Positions 27,194 to 36,329 of a stretch of 64,000 nt of DNA are shown here, in pieces. The first letter of the stretch is position 1; every line of letters begins with the position of its first letter. The stretch is from Chitinophaga fulva (GTDB taxonomy: Bacteria; Bacteroidota; Bacteroidia; Chitinophagales; Chitinophagaceae). Location of the stretch: the NCBI RefSeq assembly GCF_012927205.1, contig NZ_JABBGC010000001.1, positions 3,720,810-3,784,809 of the forward strand, read 5' to 3'. The translations under genes were made by a program, and so were the position numbers. A model generated the notes under the pieces. That model worked only from the letters and a program-made list of their open reading frames with translations, was not told the origin of the DNA and made no database searches.

Positions 27194-27559
27194 ATGGAAT
27201 ACATTCAGGACGCCGAAATAATATCGGTATTGGAAAACTATGCAGAGGCATTAAGAATGGGGAATATAGAACAGCTGCAAAAGACATTTCATGGTGATGC
27301 AATAATGTACGGATACTGGGACCAGCATCTTGTCGAAGGAGGCATCGCGAATCTATATGATTCTGTTGCAAGGCATGGAGCTGCGCCCCATCTCAAAGCG
27401 CGTATTGAGGTGCTGCACAAAGCAGGAAACATAGCTTTGGTCCGCGTGGAATACGAAAATAATGCTGCCGGAAAGGATGGCGTGGATTACCATTCGCTGA
27501 TCAAAATTAACGGAGAATGGAGGGTTATCGCCAAACTCTTCCAAACATTTGAAAAGTAG
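27194..27559 (+). CDS. NTF2-like (lumazine-binding-like) protein
   Basis: 121-aa single-domain protein of the SnoaL/NTF2 fold. The N-terminal helix IISVLENYAEALRMGNIEQLQKTFH and the last strands DYHSLIKINGEWRVIAKLFQTF follow the lumazine-binding-like subgroup. These small proteins bind small hydrophobic ligands or act as isomerases; the substrate is unknown. It lies 155 nt after the AraC gene and could be its target. Confidence 0.85.
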   Translation: MEYIQDAEIISVLENYAEALRMGNIEQLQKTFHGDAIMYGYWDQHLVEGGIANLYDSVARHGAAPHLKARIEVLHKAGNIALVRVEYENNAAGKDGVDYHSLIKINGEWRVIAKLFQTFEK

Positions 27560-27582
27560 ACGTATTTTTTCCATATTCTTAA

Positions 27583-27756
27583 ATAGCTCCCTACTTAACA
27601 CACGCAGGTAATTCAATTATAAAGGAGGCATTGGGGCATGAGACCGAAGAACAGACCAACGTATACTTAAACGATCTGGATGATCAACTGATCGCTAATG
27701 AAATATATAGATCTCTTTTAGAAGAAAATCAATTTGAAAAACGCCATTGCATATAA
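27583..27756 (+). pseudogene. C-terminal relic of a tyrosine recombinase (integrase)
   Basis: The plus-strand frame, open for about 57 codons without a start, reads YLTHAGNSIIKEALGHETEE followed by QTNVYLNDLDDQLIANEIYR. The pattern H-x-G...I...LGH...T..YL is the C-terminal box II region of phage-type integrases, including the site of the catalytic Tyr. The frame ends at TAA 27754-27756, 116 bp from the 3' end of tRNA-Pro. Catalytic Arg and the core-binding domain are absent, so it cannot be active. Integrase genes commonly sit next to the tRNA used as attachment site, which suggests a decayed integrated element. Confidence 0.65.
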
Positions 27757-27829
27757 GAGCATCGTATCGAATAGCAATGCTGAAACAAATTTTGACTGAG
27801 TAATTTTAACATTGGAGGGTACTGAAAAC

Positions 27830-27865
27830 AAAGAAGCACTTACAATAATATGTAAGTGCTTCTTT
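27830..27865 (-). terminator. Terminator after tRNA-Pro
   Basis: AAAGAAGCACTTACA pairs perfectly with TGTAAGTGCTTCTTT around ATAATA (15-bp stem). The A/T ends make it a terminator for the minus-strand tRNA transcript. Confidence 0.88.
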
Positions 27866-27871
27866 ATGAAG

Positions 27872-27945
27872 TCGGGACGACAAGATTCGAACTTGCGACC
27901 CCTTGCACCCCATGCAAGTGCGCTACCGGGCTGCGCTACGTCCCG
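27872..27945 (-). tRNA. tRNA-Pro (anticodon GGG)
   Basis: 74 nt on the minus strand. The acceptor CGGGACG (27945-27939) pairs with CGTCCCG (27879-27873), with discriminator A at 27872. The D-arm (GCGCAGCCCGGTAGCGC), anticodon stem CTTGC/GCAAG with loop ATGGGGT (anticodon GGG) and the TTCGAATC T-loop are all present. CCA is not encoded. Its 3' end faces a recombinase relic. Confidence 0.95.
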
Positions 27946-28124
27946 AAAATTTTTTCCGGTGTTTCCCGTTTGACGGGGATGCAAAAGTAGGTAATTATTT
28001 GAATTAAAAAAATATTGCTTTACCTTTTTTTCAAAAATAGCAGCTTTAACTACTTGGTTGTCTTAGGAAAACAATGTAGGAATAACGAATATTAAACTGA
28101 ATTTTATTTATTCTAAAATGATAA

Positions 28125-28292
28125 TCAATCCCTCCGGGAGCTGCGGGAAAGCAGGTAAATGATCAATCCCACAACTACGGCCACAATCATGATACCGGTC
28201 CACACACCGGCCTTAAAAATACCGCCAACGATCTTACAGCTGGTCATCAATATTACCATCATTGCTAAAAGGAGAGAGGTGAGCTTTTTCAT
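28125..28292 (-). CDS. Small lipoprotein with one membrane helix, 55 aa
   Basis: From ATG 28292 the product is 55 aa: MKKLTSLLLAMMVILMTSC is a lipoprotein signal with Cys19, followed by FKAGVWTGIMIVAVVVGLI, a membrane helix, and a basic tail. Similar short proteins with the GxFKxGVWTGI pattern are common in Bacteroidota and are often mis-annotated. Function unknown. It is divergent from the ECF sigma gene. Confidence 0.72.
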   Translation of the reverse strand: MKKLTSLLLAMMVILMTSCKIVGGIFKAGVWTGIMIVAVVVGLIIYLLSRSSRRD

Positions 28293-28392
28293 GGATATGT
28301 TTTTAAATGAACGCGATACATATCCCGTACCAAAAAAGATTTGCATTTGTCAGAATAATTGCACAGCTTTATCTAACTCAACCAAAATAGTT

Positions 28393-29004
28393 ATGAACAC
28401 AGGGAAAGCAGTACGCGCAGACCTGAAAGTGGTGCCTTCCCATTCCTCACTTTGGGGACGCCTGCTGGAGGGAGATCGCCACGCCTTCACTGAAATATAT
28501 GAAACCCATGTTGATCATCTCTATCACTACGGCATGCATTTCTGCCGCGACCATGAAAGAGTGAATGACAACATCCAGGACCTGTTTCAGGACCTCTGGC
28601 TCACCAGAGAACACCTGAGTCCGCAGGTGCAACATATCCGCTATTATCTGATCAGCAGCCTGCGCCGCCGCCTGCTACGCTCCCTGCAAAAAGACCGCCG
28701 CTGGCAATACCGCGACTCCTGGGAAGGATTTGAATTTGAATTCACTACGCCACAGGAGAATAAACTGATACTCGAAGAAACAGCGGCCGAACAAAAGAAG
28801 TTGTTACAGGCTGCCCTTGCCAACCTGACCCGCCGCCAGCGTGAAGCCATCTATCTCCGTTTTTACCAGAACCTCAGCTACAACGAAGTGGCCGGTATTA
28901 TGTCTATGCAGGTGGATTCTGTTTATAACACTATCTCCAAAGCTATCGCCATCCTCAAAAAGAATCTCCCTTTCCCGCTACTGTTGCTGTTTTTAGGAAG
29001 ATGA
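28393..29004 (+). CDS. ECF-type RNA polymerase sigma factor (SusCD-linked)
   Basis: 203 aa from ATG 28393. Region 2 spans about residues 25-95 (FTEIYETHVDHLYHYG, DLFQDLWLTREHL), and region 4 about 135-185 (LTRRQREAIYLRFYQNLSYNEVAGIM). This is the Bacteroidota FecI-like type that drives SusCD operons. It is followed by FecR, SusC and SusD genes in the same direction, so it most likely activates this operon after the signal passes from SusC to FecR. The substrate is unknown. Confidence 0.93.
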   Translation: MNTGKAVRADLKVVPSHSSLWGRLLEGDRHAFTEIYETHVDHLYHYGMHFCRDHERVNDNIQDLFQDLWLTREHLSPQVQHIRYYLISSLRRRLLRSLQKDRRWQYRDSWEGFEFEFTTPQENKLILEETAAEQKKLLQAALANLTRRQREAIYLRFYQNLSYNEVAGIMSMQVDSVYNTISKAIAILKKNLPFPLLLLFLGR

Positions 29005-29070
29005 AAAAATTTTTCCAAAAAAGTGATGAGAAAAGACCCGTTACCTGCTCTTTAGTAAAAAGACCGCCAC

Positions 29071-30087
29071 TTGGCCCGTAAAGATTATCTGACATATACC
29101 GCCCGTGACTTTGCCCTGGATGAGGATTTCCAGCAATGGGTGCTGCAACCGTCCACTCGGAATGTTTTCTGGGAACGATGGCTGCAACAACACCCGGAAA
29201 AGGAAAACGATGTCCGCGAAGCCCGGCAACTGCTGGAAGGCATCAGCTTCACTCCTTATCAGCTCTCAACAGGGGAGAAGGAGCAGCTGTGGACGGCTAT
29301 CTGCGGCGGACTGGAAGAAGAGGAGTCACTAACGCCAGCGTCTACACGGTCACACTGGCGGCAGCTATGGAAGTATGCGGCAGTCCTCTTGTTAGGGATG
29401 CTGTTGGCCGGCGGTTGGTTTTGGTGGAAGGAAGAACATAAACCGACCATCGTTAGTGCCCATACCCGCCTCGGGGAAGTAAAAACACTCTTGCTGCCCG
29501 ACAGTTCTGAAGTGACGCTCAACGCCAACTCCCGCCTGTTGTACGCCACCTCCGGGAAACAACGGGAGGTATGGCTCGATGGGGAAGCTTTCTTTCATGT
29601 AAAACACACTGCCTCACACCAGAAATTTATTGTGCATACCTATGAAAATGTCAACGTGGAAGTACTGGGCACACAGTTTAACGTCAACAGCGCCGGAAAA
29701 GAAGTGATAGTAGTACTGCAACAGGGGAAGATACTGCTCAATATCGAAGGCCGGAATACTTCCATGGCCCTGCAACCGGGAGAAATTGTGCGCTACAACA
29801 AACAGGACGGCGATTTTACCAAAAGCAGCGTCAATGCAAACCAGTACGTTTCCTGGCATAACGGCCGCCTCGTTATGGACGATTATTCCCTCGCCGATGC
29901 TGCGGTCTTTATGCAGCAGGTCTTCGGCAAAACCATCATCGTGCCGGATACTCAGTTGCTGAAATACAAAGTGTCGGGCTCTATGCCCATCATCTATAAT
30001 GCTGATACCATGCTGGTACAGCTGGAAAAGGTTTTCCGAATGAAATTCAACCAAAAAGGCGACGAAGTCTGGATTCAAAAGAAATAA
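29071..30087 (+). CDS. FecR-type anti-sigma factor
   Basis: 338 aa, starting at TTG 29071. An N-terminal cytoplasmic segment binds the sigma factor, LWKYAAVLLLGMLLAGGWFWW is the single membrane helix near residues 95-115, and the periplasmic FecR domain (GEVKTLLLPDSSEVTLNANS, VEVLGTQFNVN) is followed by a DUF4974-like domain at the end. The protein holds the sigma factor until SusC's STN domain signals through it. It lies 66 nt after the sigma gene. Confidence 0.93.
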   Translation: MARKDYLTYTARDFALDEDFQQWVLQPSTRNVFWERWLQQHPEKENDVREARQLLEGISFTPYQLSTGEKEQLWTAICGGLEEEESLTPASTRSHWRQLWKYAAVLLLGMLLAGGWFWWKEEHKPTIVSAHTRLGEVKTLLLPDSSEVTLNANSRLLYATSGKQREVWLDGEAFFHVKHTASHQKFIVHTYENVNVEVLGTQFNVNSAGKEVIVVLQQGKILLNIEGRNTSMALQPGEIVRYNKQDGDFTKSSVNANQYVSWHNGRLVMDDYSLADAAVFMQQVFGKTIIVPDTQLLKYKVSGSMPIIYNADTMLVQLEKVFRMKFNQKGDEVWIQKK

Positions 30088-30164
30088 TACCCGCGTAAAA
30101 GGCAGGCCACCTTTTACTGCAACCAAAGTCTCATCATTAATATTAATCGTCAAAACCCGTTCAC

Positions 30165-33100
30165 ATGAAAAGAGGTTTACGTGTGGCGCTAGTGCCCTCT
30201 TTAGCCCTGTATTTCCTATTTCAATCGGTTGCTGTCCCGGCCCTGGCTGCCACCGGCATCCCTGCGGTCCCCCTGTATCCGGGGAACATGGACCAACCCG
30301 ATGAATCTTCCCTGAAAGATGTGCTGCACCTGATAGAACAACGCTTCAACGTATCCATCGCTTACAAAAGCAACCTGGTAAAAAGCAAACGGGTACAAGT
30401 GTCCGTTGACGGCTGCCAAACCGCGGAAGAAGCATTGCACAAAGCATTGGCACCATTTAACCTGCATTTCGAAAAACTAAGGGACCACTTCTATATGATC
30501 ACCGAAAAACCGGCGCCCACAGCTCCTGCTACATCGTCAGGCCCGCTGCAGCAGCGCCCGGTGAAAGGCACGGTGAAAGATGAAAAAGGGAATCCCATCG
30601 CCGGCGTTACGGTAAAAATACCCGGCACCAGCATTGGCACGGTTACCAATGCAGACGGAGTATACACCATCTCTGTGCCCGGCAGGAGTGGCGATCAACT
30701 GGAAGTGACTTTCATTGGTTTTGAAACACAACGTATAGTCGTTGGCGATAGGCAGCTGGTGAACTTCACCCTGAAAGAAGGCGCCAGCGCCCTGAACGAA
30801 ATTGTAGTCACCGGTTATACTACCCAGAAGAAAAAAGACCTCACCGGATCAGTAGCGGTGGTGAACATCGAACAACTGAACCGGCAACCGACGGCACAAG
30901 TAACGGAACAACTGCAGGGACAAGCATCGGGTGTAACGGTCATCGGTTCCGGTCAACCGGGAGAAGCGCCCCAGATCAGGATCCGCGGTATCAATACCTT
31001 CGGCTCCAACTCACCCTTATATGTGGTGGACGGTGTACCCACAACAGACATCGCTGACCTCAACCCCAATGATGTGGCCAGCCTTCAGGTACTGAAGGAT
31101 GCCGGCGCTGCTTCTATCTACGGCGCCCGCGCTTCCAACGGTGTGATCGTTATCACCACCCGCAGAGGCACCGGTAAAATATCCGTTCATTACGACGGAT
31201 ACTACGGTCGCCAATACCCTAAAAATGGCAATGTCTGGAACACACTTAATCCTACGGAACAGGCCCAGCTCCGCTGGATGGCCTATACCAACTCCGGCCT
31301 TGACCCACATACCCCACAATATGGCAATGGCAACGCGCCCGTCATTCCGGACTATATCACACCCAATGGAGGCATGGAAGGAGACCCCGCTGTAGACCCT
31401 TCCAAATATTATGTGAATCCCAACTTTACTGATCAACTCGATTATAAGAACTTTTACCGTATTACACGTGCCAACAAGGCCGGGACTGACTGGTATCACG
31501 AAGTCTTCCGCCCGGCCCCCATCACCAGCCACAACGTAGCCGTGAGCGGTGGCGGGGATCGCGGTAATTACCTCTTTTCCCTCAATTATTTTAATCAACA
31601 GGGTACCTTGCTGAACACTTATCTGAAAAGATATACGATCCGCTCCAATACCCAGTACAACATCACAGATCACATCAGAGTGGGGGAAAATCTCGCTTTT
31701 TCGATGACGGAAAACCCTGCTGTGGAAATCAACAGCTCCGACGCGGCCATCGGCCACGCCATGCGCGAACAAAGCATCATTCCGGTGTACGACATCAAGG
31801 GCAATTTTGCTGGCTCCTGGGGCGATGCCCTCGGAGATGCCCAGAACCCGGTAGCGATGCAGGCTCGCACCAGAAACAACAAAGGCCTTAACACCCGTTT
31901 GTTTGGTAACATCTATGGGGAAGTGGACTTCCTGAAATACCTCACCTTCCGCACCAGCTTTGGTGGTGAGATCTATTCCGGGTGGTCCCACTCCTTCACC
32001 TATCCGCAGTATGAGAACAAGGAAAACAATACCTCCAACTCCTACTCGGAAGGCTCCAACAACGGCCATAGCTGGACATGGACCAACACGCTGACTTATC
32101 ACCAACGCTTTAATAATACGCACGACCTGAAAATACTGGCAGGCACAGAAGCGTTCGACAGCCGCAAACGCTCTGTTGGTGGCACTACCAAAGACTACTT
32201 TACTTTCGATCCCAATTTCCCGGACCTCAGCACCGGTACCGGTACACAAACGAACTACAGCAACCGCGAACAGGAAGGGCTGTATTCACTCCTCGCCAGA
32301 GTAGACTATTCCTTCCGCGATAAATACCTCATCAGCGCCACCATCCGCCGCGATGGTTCCTCCAAGTTCATCAACAACCGCTTCGGCACCTTCCCGGCGG
32401 TAACTGCAGGCTGGCGCCTCTCCGAGGAAGCGTTCATGAAACCACTTACCTGGATCAGCGACCTGAAAATCCGCGGTGGCTGGGGTATCATGGGCAACCA
32501 GCTCAATCTCAGCGTCAACAACGGTTACTTCCTCTATGGCGGCAAACGCAGCTCAAGCTATTACGATCTGGCGGGTACCAACAACAGCCTTACCGCTGGT
32601 TTTTCCGGCATGCAGATCGGTAACCCCGATGCAAAATGGGAAAGTGATGTCAACGCCAACTTCGGACTGGACGCATCACTGTTCAAAGGGGAACTGGACT
32701 TCTCGATCGATTATTACCGCAAGGACATTAAGGACCTGCTGTACAATCCCGAACTGCCAGGCCTCGCAGGCACTGCTGCACAGCCTTTCGTGAACATCGC
32801 CCAGATGAAGAACCATGGCTTCGATTTCTCCATCGGATGGCACAAGGAATTCAGTAATAAGTTGAAACTGAATGTCACCGGTACCCTCACGACTTACAAA
32901 AACGAAATCATGAAGATCGCTGACGGCGTGGACTACTTCGATGGTGACAGCCGCCGCTTCGATGGCAGCAACATCATCCGCAACGCGGTAGGTCACCCGG
33001 TATCTTCGTTCTTCGGTTACCAGATCGATGGTTTCTGGAACAGCGCCCAGGAAGTGACAGACGCAGATGATAAAGTAAAGAAAGCCACCAATAATCCGGA

Positions 33101-33710
33101 CGCTTTCTACCAGGAAGGCGCCGGCATGGGACGGTTCCGCTACAAAGATGTAAACGGCGACGGCCGCATCACGCCGGATGACCGTACTTTCCTCGGTAAT
33201 CCGAACCCCGATTTTACCTATGGTATCAATATCGGAGTGGCCTACAAAAACTTTGACTTCAATATTTTCCTCTTCGGCACACATGGCAACCAGATATGGA
33301 ACAACGTCCGCTGGTGGCGCGATTTCTATTCATCCTTTGAAAGCGCGAAGAGTAAAACAGCGCTGTACGATTCCTGGCGCCCTGACCATAAAGATGCGAA
33401 AGCACCCATACAGGAAGTGGATGGCTCTGTCAGCACACAAGGTGTTCCCAACTCCTATATGGTGGAAAACGGTGCTTACCTGCGCGCTAAAAACGTGACG
33501 CTCGGATACACGCTGCCAGCCGGCTCTCTGTCACGGTTACACATCACGAAGTTCCGGGTATATGTACAGGCGGCCAACCTGTTCACCATCACCAAATATT
33601 CCGGTATAGATCCCGAAATCGGAGGTTCCAATATCACCGACTTCGGGGTGGACGAAGGCGCTTATCCGAATCAACGCCAATACCTCATCGGGGTGAACCT
33701 GGCTTTTTAA
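30165..33710 (+). CDS. SusC-family TonB-dependent outer-membrane transporter
   Basis: 1181 aa with a signal peptide. An STN domain at about residues 50-110 (SLKDVLHLIEQRFNVSIAYK) shows it is a signalling transporter. A carboxypeptidase-regulatory domain follows (about 134-205), then the TonB-box region EIVVTGY, the plug (VVDGVPTTDIADLNPNDVAS, SIYGARASNGVIVITTR) and a 22-strand-type barrel to the end. It imports a substrate captured by the SusD protein. No carbohydrate enzyme is near, so the substrate is not clearly a polysaccharide. Co-transcribed with SusD, 25 nt apart. Confidence 0.96.
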   Translation: MKRGLRVALVPSLALYFLFQSVAVPALAATGIPAVPLYPGNMDQPDESSLKDVLHLIEQRFNVSIAYKSNLVKSKRVQVSVDGCQTAEEALHKALAPFNLHFEKLRDHFYMITEKPAPTAPATSSGPLQQRPVKGTVKDEKGNPIAGVTVKIPGTSIGTVTNADGVYTISVPGRSGDQLEVTFIGFETQRIVVGDRQLVNFTLKEGASALNEIVVTGYTTQKKKDLTGSVAVVNIEQLNRQPTAQVTEQLQGQASGVTVIGSGQPGEAPQIRIRGINTFGSNSPLYVVDGVPTTDIADLNPNDVASLQVLKDAGAASIYGARASNGVIVITTRRGTGKISVHYDGYYGRQYPKNGNVWNTLNPTEQAQLRWMAYTNSGLDPHTPQYGNGNAPVIPDYITPNGGMEGDPAVDPSKYYVNPNFTDQLDYKNFYRITRANKAGTDWYHEVFRPAPITSHNVAVSGGGDRGNYLFSLNYFNQQGTLLNTYLKRYTIRSNTQYNITDHIRVGENLAFSMTENPAVEINSSDAAIGHAMREQSIIPVYDIKGNFAGSWGDALGDAQNPVAMQARTRNNKGLNTRLFGNIYGEVDFLKYLTFRTSFGGEIYSGWSHSFTYPQYENKENNTSNSYSEGSNNGHSWTWTNTLTYHQRFNNTHDLKILAGTEAFDSRKRSVGGTTKDYFTFDPNFPDLSTGTGTQTNYSNREQEGLYSLLARVDYSFRDKYLISATIRRDGSSKFINNRFGTFPAVTAGWRLSEEAFMKPLTWISDLKIRGGWGIMGNQLNLSVNNGYFLYGGKRSSSYYDLAGTNNSLTAGFSGMQIGNPDAKWESDVNANFGLDASLFKGELDFSIDYYRKDIKDLLYNPELPGLAGTAAQPFVNIAQMKNHGFDFSIGWHKEFSNKLKLNVTGTLTTYKNEIMKIADGVDYFDGDSRRFDGSNIIRNAVGHPVSSFFGYQIDGFWNSAQEVTDADDKVKKATNNPDAFYQEGAGMGRFRYKDVNGDGRITPDDRTFLGNPNPDFTYGINIGVAYKNFDFNIFLFGTHGNQIWNNVRWWRDFYSSFESAKSKTALYDSWRPDHKDAKAPIQEVDGSVSTQGVPNSYMVENGAYLRAKNVTLGYTLPAGSLSRLHITKFRVYVQAANLFTITKYSGIDPEIGGSNITDFGVDEGAYPNQRQYLIGVNLAF

Positions 33711-33735
33711 TCGTTGCTCACTTAAATAAAAGACC

Positions 33736-35544
33736 ATGAAAACATTCTATCATATAGTGTTGGGCGCTTCTTTTACAACCCTGCTGCTCGCGGGTTGTAG
33801 CAAGAGTTTCCTGGAGCGCGAACCACAATCATCCTTACAGGAAGAGGCCCTTACCAATAAAAAAGGCGTGAATACCCTGCTCATCGGGGCTTATGGCGCG
33901 CTGGACGGACAGGATTACCAGGACAGCGATATGAAAAATCTCTCCGGCGGCAGCGGTTACGCGGTATCACCGGACAACTGGATCTACGGCAGCGTGGCCG
34001 GTGGTGATGCCCACAAAGGCAGTGATCCCAGTGATGCGGCTTCTATCCTCCAGATCGTTACTTTCGTCGCCAATTCCAGCAACGGCTTCTTCAATGATAA
34101 ATGGCGGGTGGATTACGAAGGTATCCGTCGTTGTAACTTCACGTTGCACGTGCTCGCAAAAGTGACGGACATGACAGACGCCGAAAAACAGGTCGTGGCG
34201 GGAGAGGCCCGTTTCCTGCGTGCCCACTATTACTCCGACCTGAAGAAGATGTTTGATAAAGTACCCTGGGTAGATGAAAATGCTGCCAACTACCAGAAGC
34301 TGGTGGTAGATGATTATAAAGTACCGAATGATAAAGATATCTGGCCAATGATTGAAGCGGATTTTAAATATGCCGCTGATCACCTGCCCGAAACACAAAA
34401 GGAAGTAGGGCGCGCCAATAAATGGGCTGCTGTGGCCTATCTCGCTAAAACATTATTGTACCAGGGCAAGTTTGCGGCCGCTATGCCGCTGCTGGAAGAT
34501 GTGATCAATTCCGGCGTCACTACCAAGGGCGTGAAGTTTGGCCTCATGGAACATTTCCACGATAACTTCGATGCTTTCACGGAAAATAACAAGGAGGCGG
34601 TATTCTCCATACAATACAGCGCCAACGATGGTTCCGGCGGTACCGGCAATGCGAACCAGGGCCAGATGCTGAACTATCCGTACAACGGGCCATTCAGCTG
34701 CTGCGGATTCTATCAGCCTTCGCAGGACCTGGTGAACTCCTTCCGGACGGATGATGACGGGCTGCCTTACCTGGACAACTTTAATCAACACCCGGTAAAA
34801 AATGATATGGGCGTGCCCGATACCATAGCTTTTACGCCGGACAACGGGAACCTGGACCCGCGCCTGGACTGGACCGTAGGCCGTCGTGGTATTCCTTTCC
34901 TCGATTGGGGCCTGCACCCGGGGATGGCATGGGTACGTAATCAGCAATCAGCCGGCCCTTATGCGGCCCTCAAAAATGTGTACATGCAGGTGAACCAGGA
35001 TAAATTCTATGACGGCAATTCCTGGGCGCCAGGCAACGCTATCAATTATGTACTGATACGTTTTGCTGACGTACTGCTGATGGCGGCAGAATGCCAGGCC
35101 AATGCCGGTAGCCTCGACAAGGCAGAAGCTTATGTGAATATGGTCCGTGAGCGCGCTGCCAATCCGGTAGGATGGGTGAAAGAATACATTGACCCCGATG
35201 ATCCTATGGGTGGCAACACTGATGAGCCAGCGGCCAATTATCACGTCAGCCCATATCCGGCAGGCACCTTTGCTGGTGGCGGAAAAGATTTCGCGTTGAA
35301 AGCGGTCCGTTTCGAACGTAAGCTGGAACTGGCCATGGAAGGACATCGTTTCTTTGACCTGGTAAGATGGGGACTGGCACAAACAGAGATCACCCGTTAT
35401 TTTACTTATGAGAGAACGATCACATCAGATATTGCCACCGGCAATTTCAGCGCGAGAAATAAGTATTACCCGATTCCACAACGCCAGATAGACCTGAGCG
35501 TTAAAAATGGGGCATCAGTGCTGAAGCAAAATCCGGGATACTAA
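33736..35544 (+). CDS. SusD/RagB-family outer-membrane lipoprotein
   Basis: 602 aa. Lipoprotein signal with LLLAGC, then the SusD signature region FLEREPQSSL. TPR-like helices and ADVLLMAAECQANAGSLDKA fit the C-terminal RagB/SusD domain. RFERKLELAMEGHRFFDLVRWG is the diagnostic late motif. It forms the lid that delivers substrate to the SusC protein. The closing KYYPIPQRQIDLS is also typical. Operon end with a terminator. Confidence 0.96.
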   Translation: MKTFYHIVLGASFTTLLLAGCSKSFLEREPQSSLQEEALTNKKGVNTLLIGAYGALDGQDYQDSDMKNLSGGSGYAVSPDNWIYGSVAGGDAHKGSDPSDAASILQIVTFVANSSNGFFNDKWRVDYEGIRRCNFTLHVLAKVTDMTDAEKQVVAGEARFLRAHYYSDLKKMFDKVPWVDENAANYQKLVVDDYKVPNDKDIWPMIEADFKYAADHLPETQKEVGRANKWAAVAYLAKTLLYQGKFAAAMPLLEDVINSGVTTKGVKFGLMEHFHDNFDAFTENNKEAVFSIQYSANDGSGGTGNANQGQMLNYPYNGPFSCCGFYQPSQDLVNSFRTDDDGLPYLDNFNQHPVKNDMGVPDTIAFTPDNGNLDPRLDWTVGRRGIPFLDWGLHPGMAWVRNQQSAGPYAALKNVYMQVNQDKFYDGNSWAPGNAINYVLIRFADVLLMAAECQANAGSLDKAEAYVNMVRERAANPVGWVKEYIDPDDPMGGNTDEPAANYHVSPYPAGTFAGGGKDFALKAVRFERKLELAMEGHRFFDLVRWGLAQTEITRYFTYERTITSDIATGNFSARNKYYPIPQRQIDLSVKNGASVLKQNPGY

Positions 35545-35564
35545 ATAATAAAAAAAAGAATTGC

Positions 35565-35600
35565 AAAACGGAGTGCGCGGTAAAAGTGCATTCCGTTTTT
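35565..35600 (+). terminator. Terminator after the first SusCD operon
   Basis: AAAACGGAGTGC pairs with GCATTCCGTTTT (one G-T pair) and is followed by T residues. The neighbouring minus-strand gene ends at 35601, so it serves both. Confidence 0.85.
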
Positions 35601-36320
35601 TTATTGCTCCGACCATGTTAATCCGCCGGGAAGACTGCGGTTAGAGAACTCCATATGTACCACCCTGCGGTTGGAGCCACTGGTACTGCGGGAGGACGCA
35701 TGCATCAGCAATGGCCGCATAATCATAACACCACCGCTTTTTACGCTGCAGCTTACTTCGGGAGTCTCTTGCAGGGAAATAGTATCCGGGCGTACAATTC
35801 CCTGTAAGTGTGTACCAGGGATCACTTTTAAAGCACCATTCTGTGCGTCGGTATCATCGAGGTGCAGCCGGATGGTGTAAATGTTTTCCAGTAGGGACAA
35901 AGGCGGCTGAACGGCATACTGGTTCTGTTTGACGGTCCAGGGGCCGAAGCCCTCCACAGGCAGGCGCTCGCGAACGGAAATAGTCAGGTCCTGGTGCCAT
36001 GCCACAAACCAGTTGGATTGCCCCGGCTTATCGAAATAGATGGATTTTACCGGCACATAATCTTCTCCAAACAGGGTATGAATAATGGACTGTAATGCCG
36101 GCGTAAAAATAGTGTTCCGCACACCCGGCACTGATTGCAGAAACTGCCGGATGGCAAACAGATCGGCTGTTTTGCGGAACACCGTCTGACTGGTGTCTGC
36201 TGCTGATATCTGTTGCAGTATAGCCTGTACTTCTTCTTCGGAAAATATATCTTCCAGTACGGTATATCCTTGTGTGGCCAGCTGTTGCCGGTGTACTTCG
36301 ATATCTTTTATCATCTTCAA
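35601..36320 (-). CDS. Phytanoyl-CoA dioxygenase-family protein
   Basis: 239 aa. The Fe(II) site shows WHQDLT (H-x-D) and a distal His in MRPLLMHASSRS, with SNRRVVHMEF giving the 2-oxoglutarate-binding Arg about 12 residues later. RLHLDDTDAQNGALKVIPGTH is the typical core. Such cytoplasmic enzymes hydroxylate or otherwise oxidise small molecules and natural products. It follows the DoxX-like membrane gene by 9 nt on the same strand, so they form an operon. Start ATG 36320 or 36314. Confidence 0.92.
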   Translation of the reverse strand: MKMIKDIEVHRQQLATQGYTVLEDIFSEEEVQAILQQISAADTSQTVFRKTADLFAIRQFLQSVPGVRNTIFTPALQSIIHTLFGEDYVPVKSIYFDKPGQSNWFVAWHQDLTISVRERLPVEGFGPWTVKQNQYAVQPPLSLLENIYTIRLHLDDTDAQNGALKVIPGTHLQGIVRPDTISLQETPEVSCSVKSGGVMIMRPLLMHASSRSTSGSNRRVVHMEFSNRSLPGGLTWSEQ

Positions 36321-36329
36321 ATGTACAGG

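Noticed and set aside
27718..27984. Minus-strand open frame across tRNA-Pro
   Set aside because: Its peptide ([19 protein letters not shown]) is the well-known false translation of a tRNA-Pro gene.
31017..32249. Long minus-strand frame inside the first SusC gene
   Set aside because: It is antisense to a clear SusC gene and its sequence has no family pattern; codon bias of the sense gene explains it.
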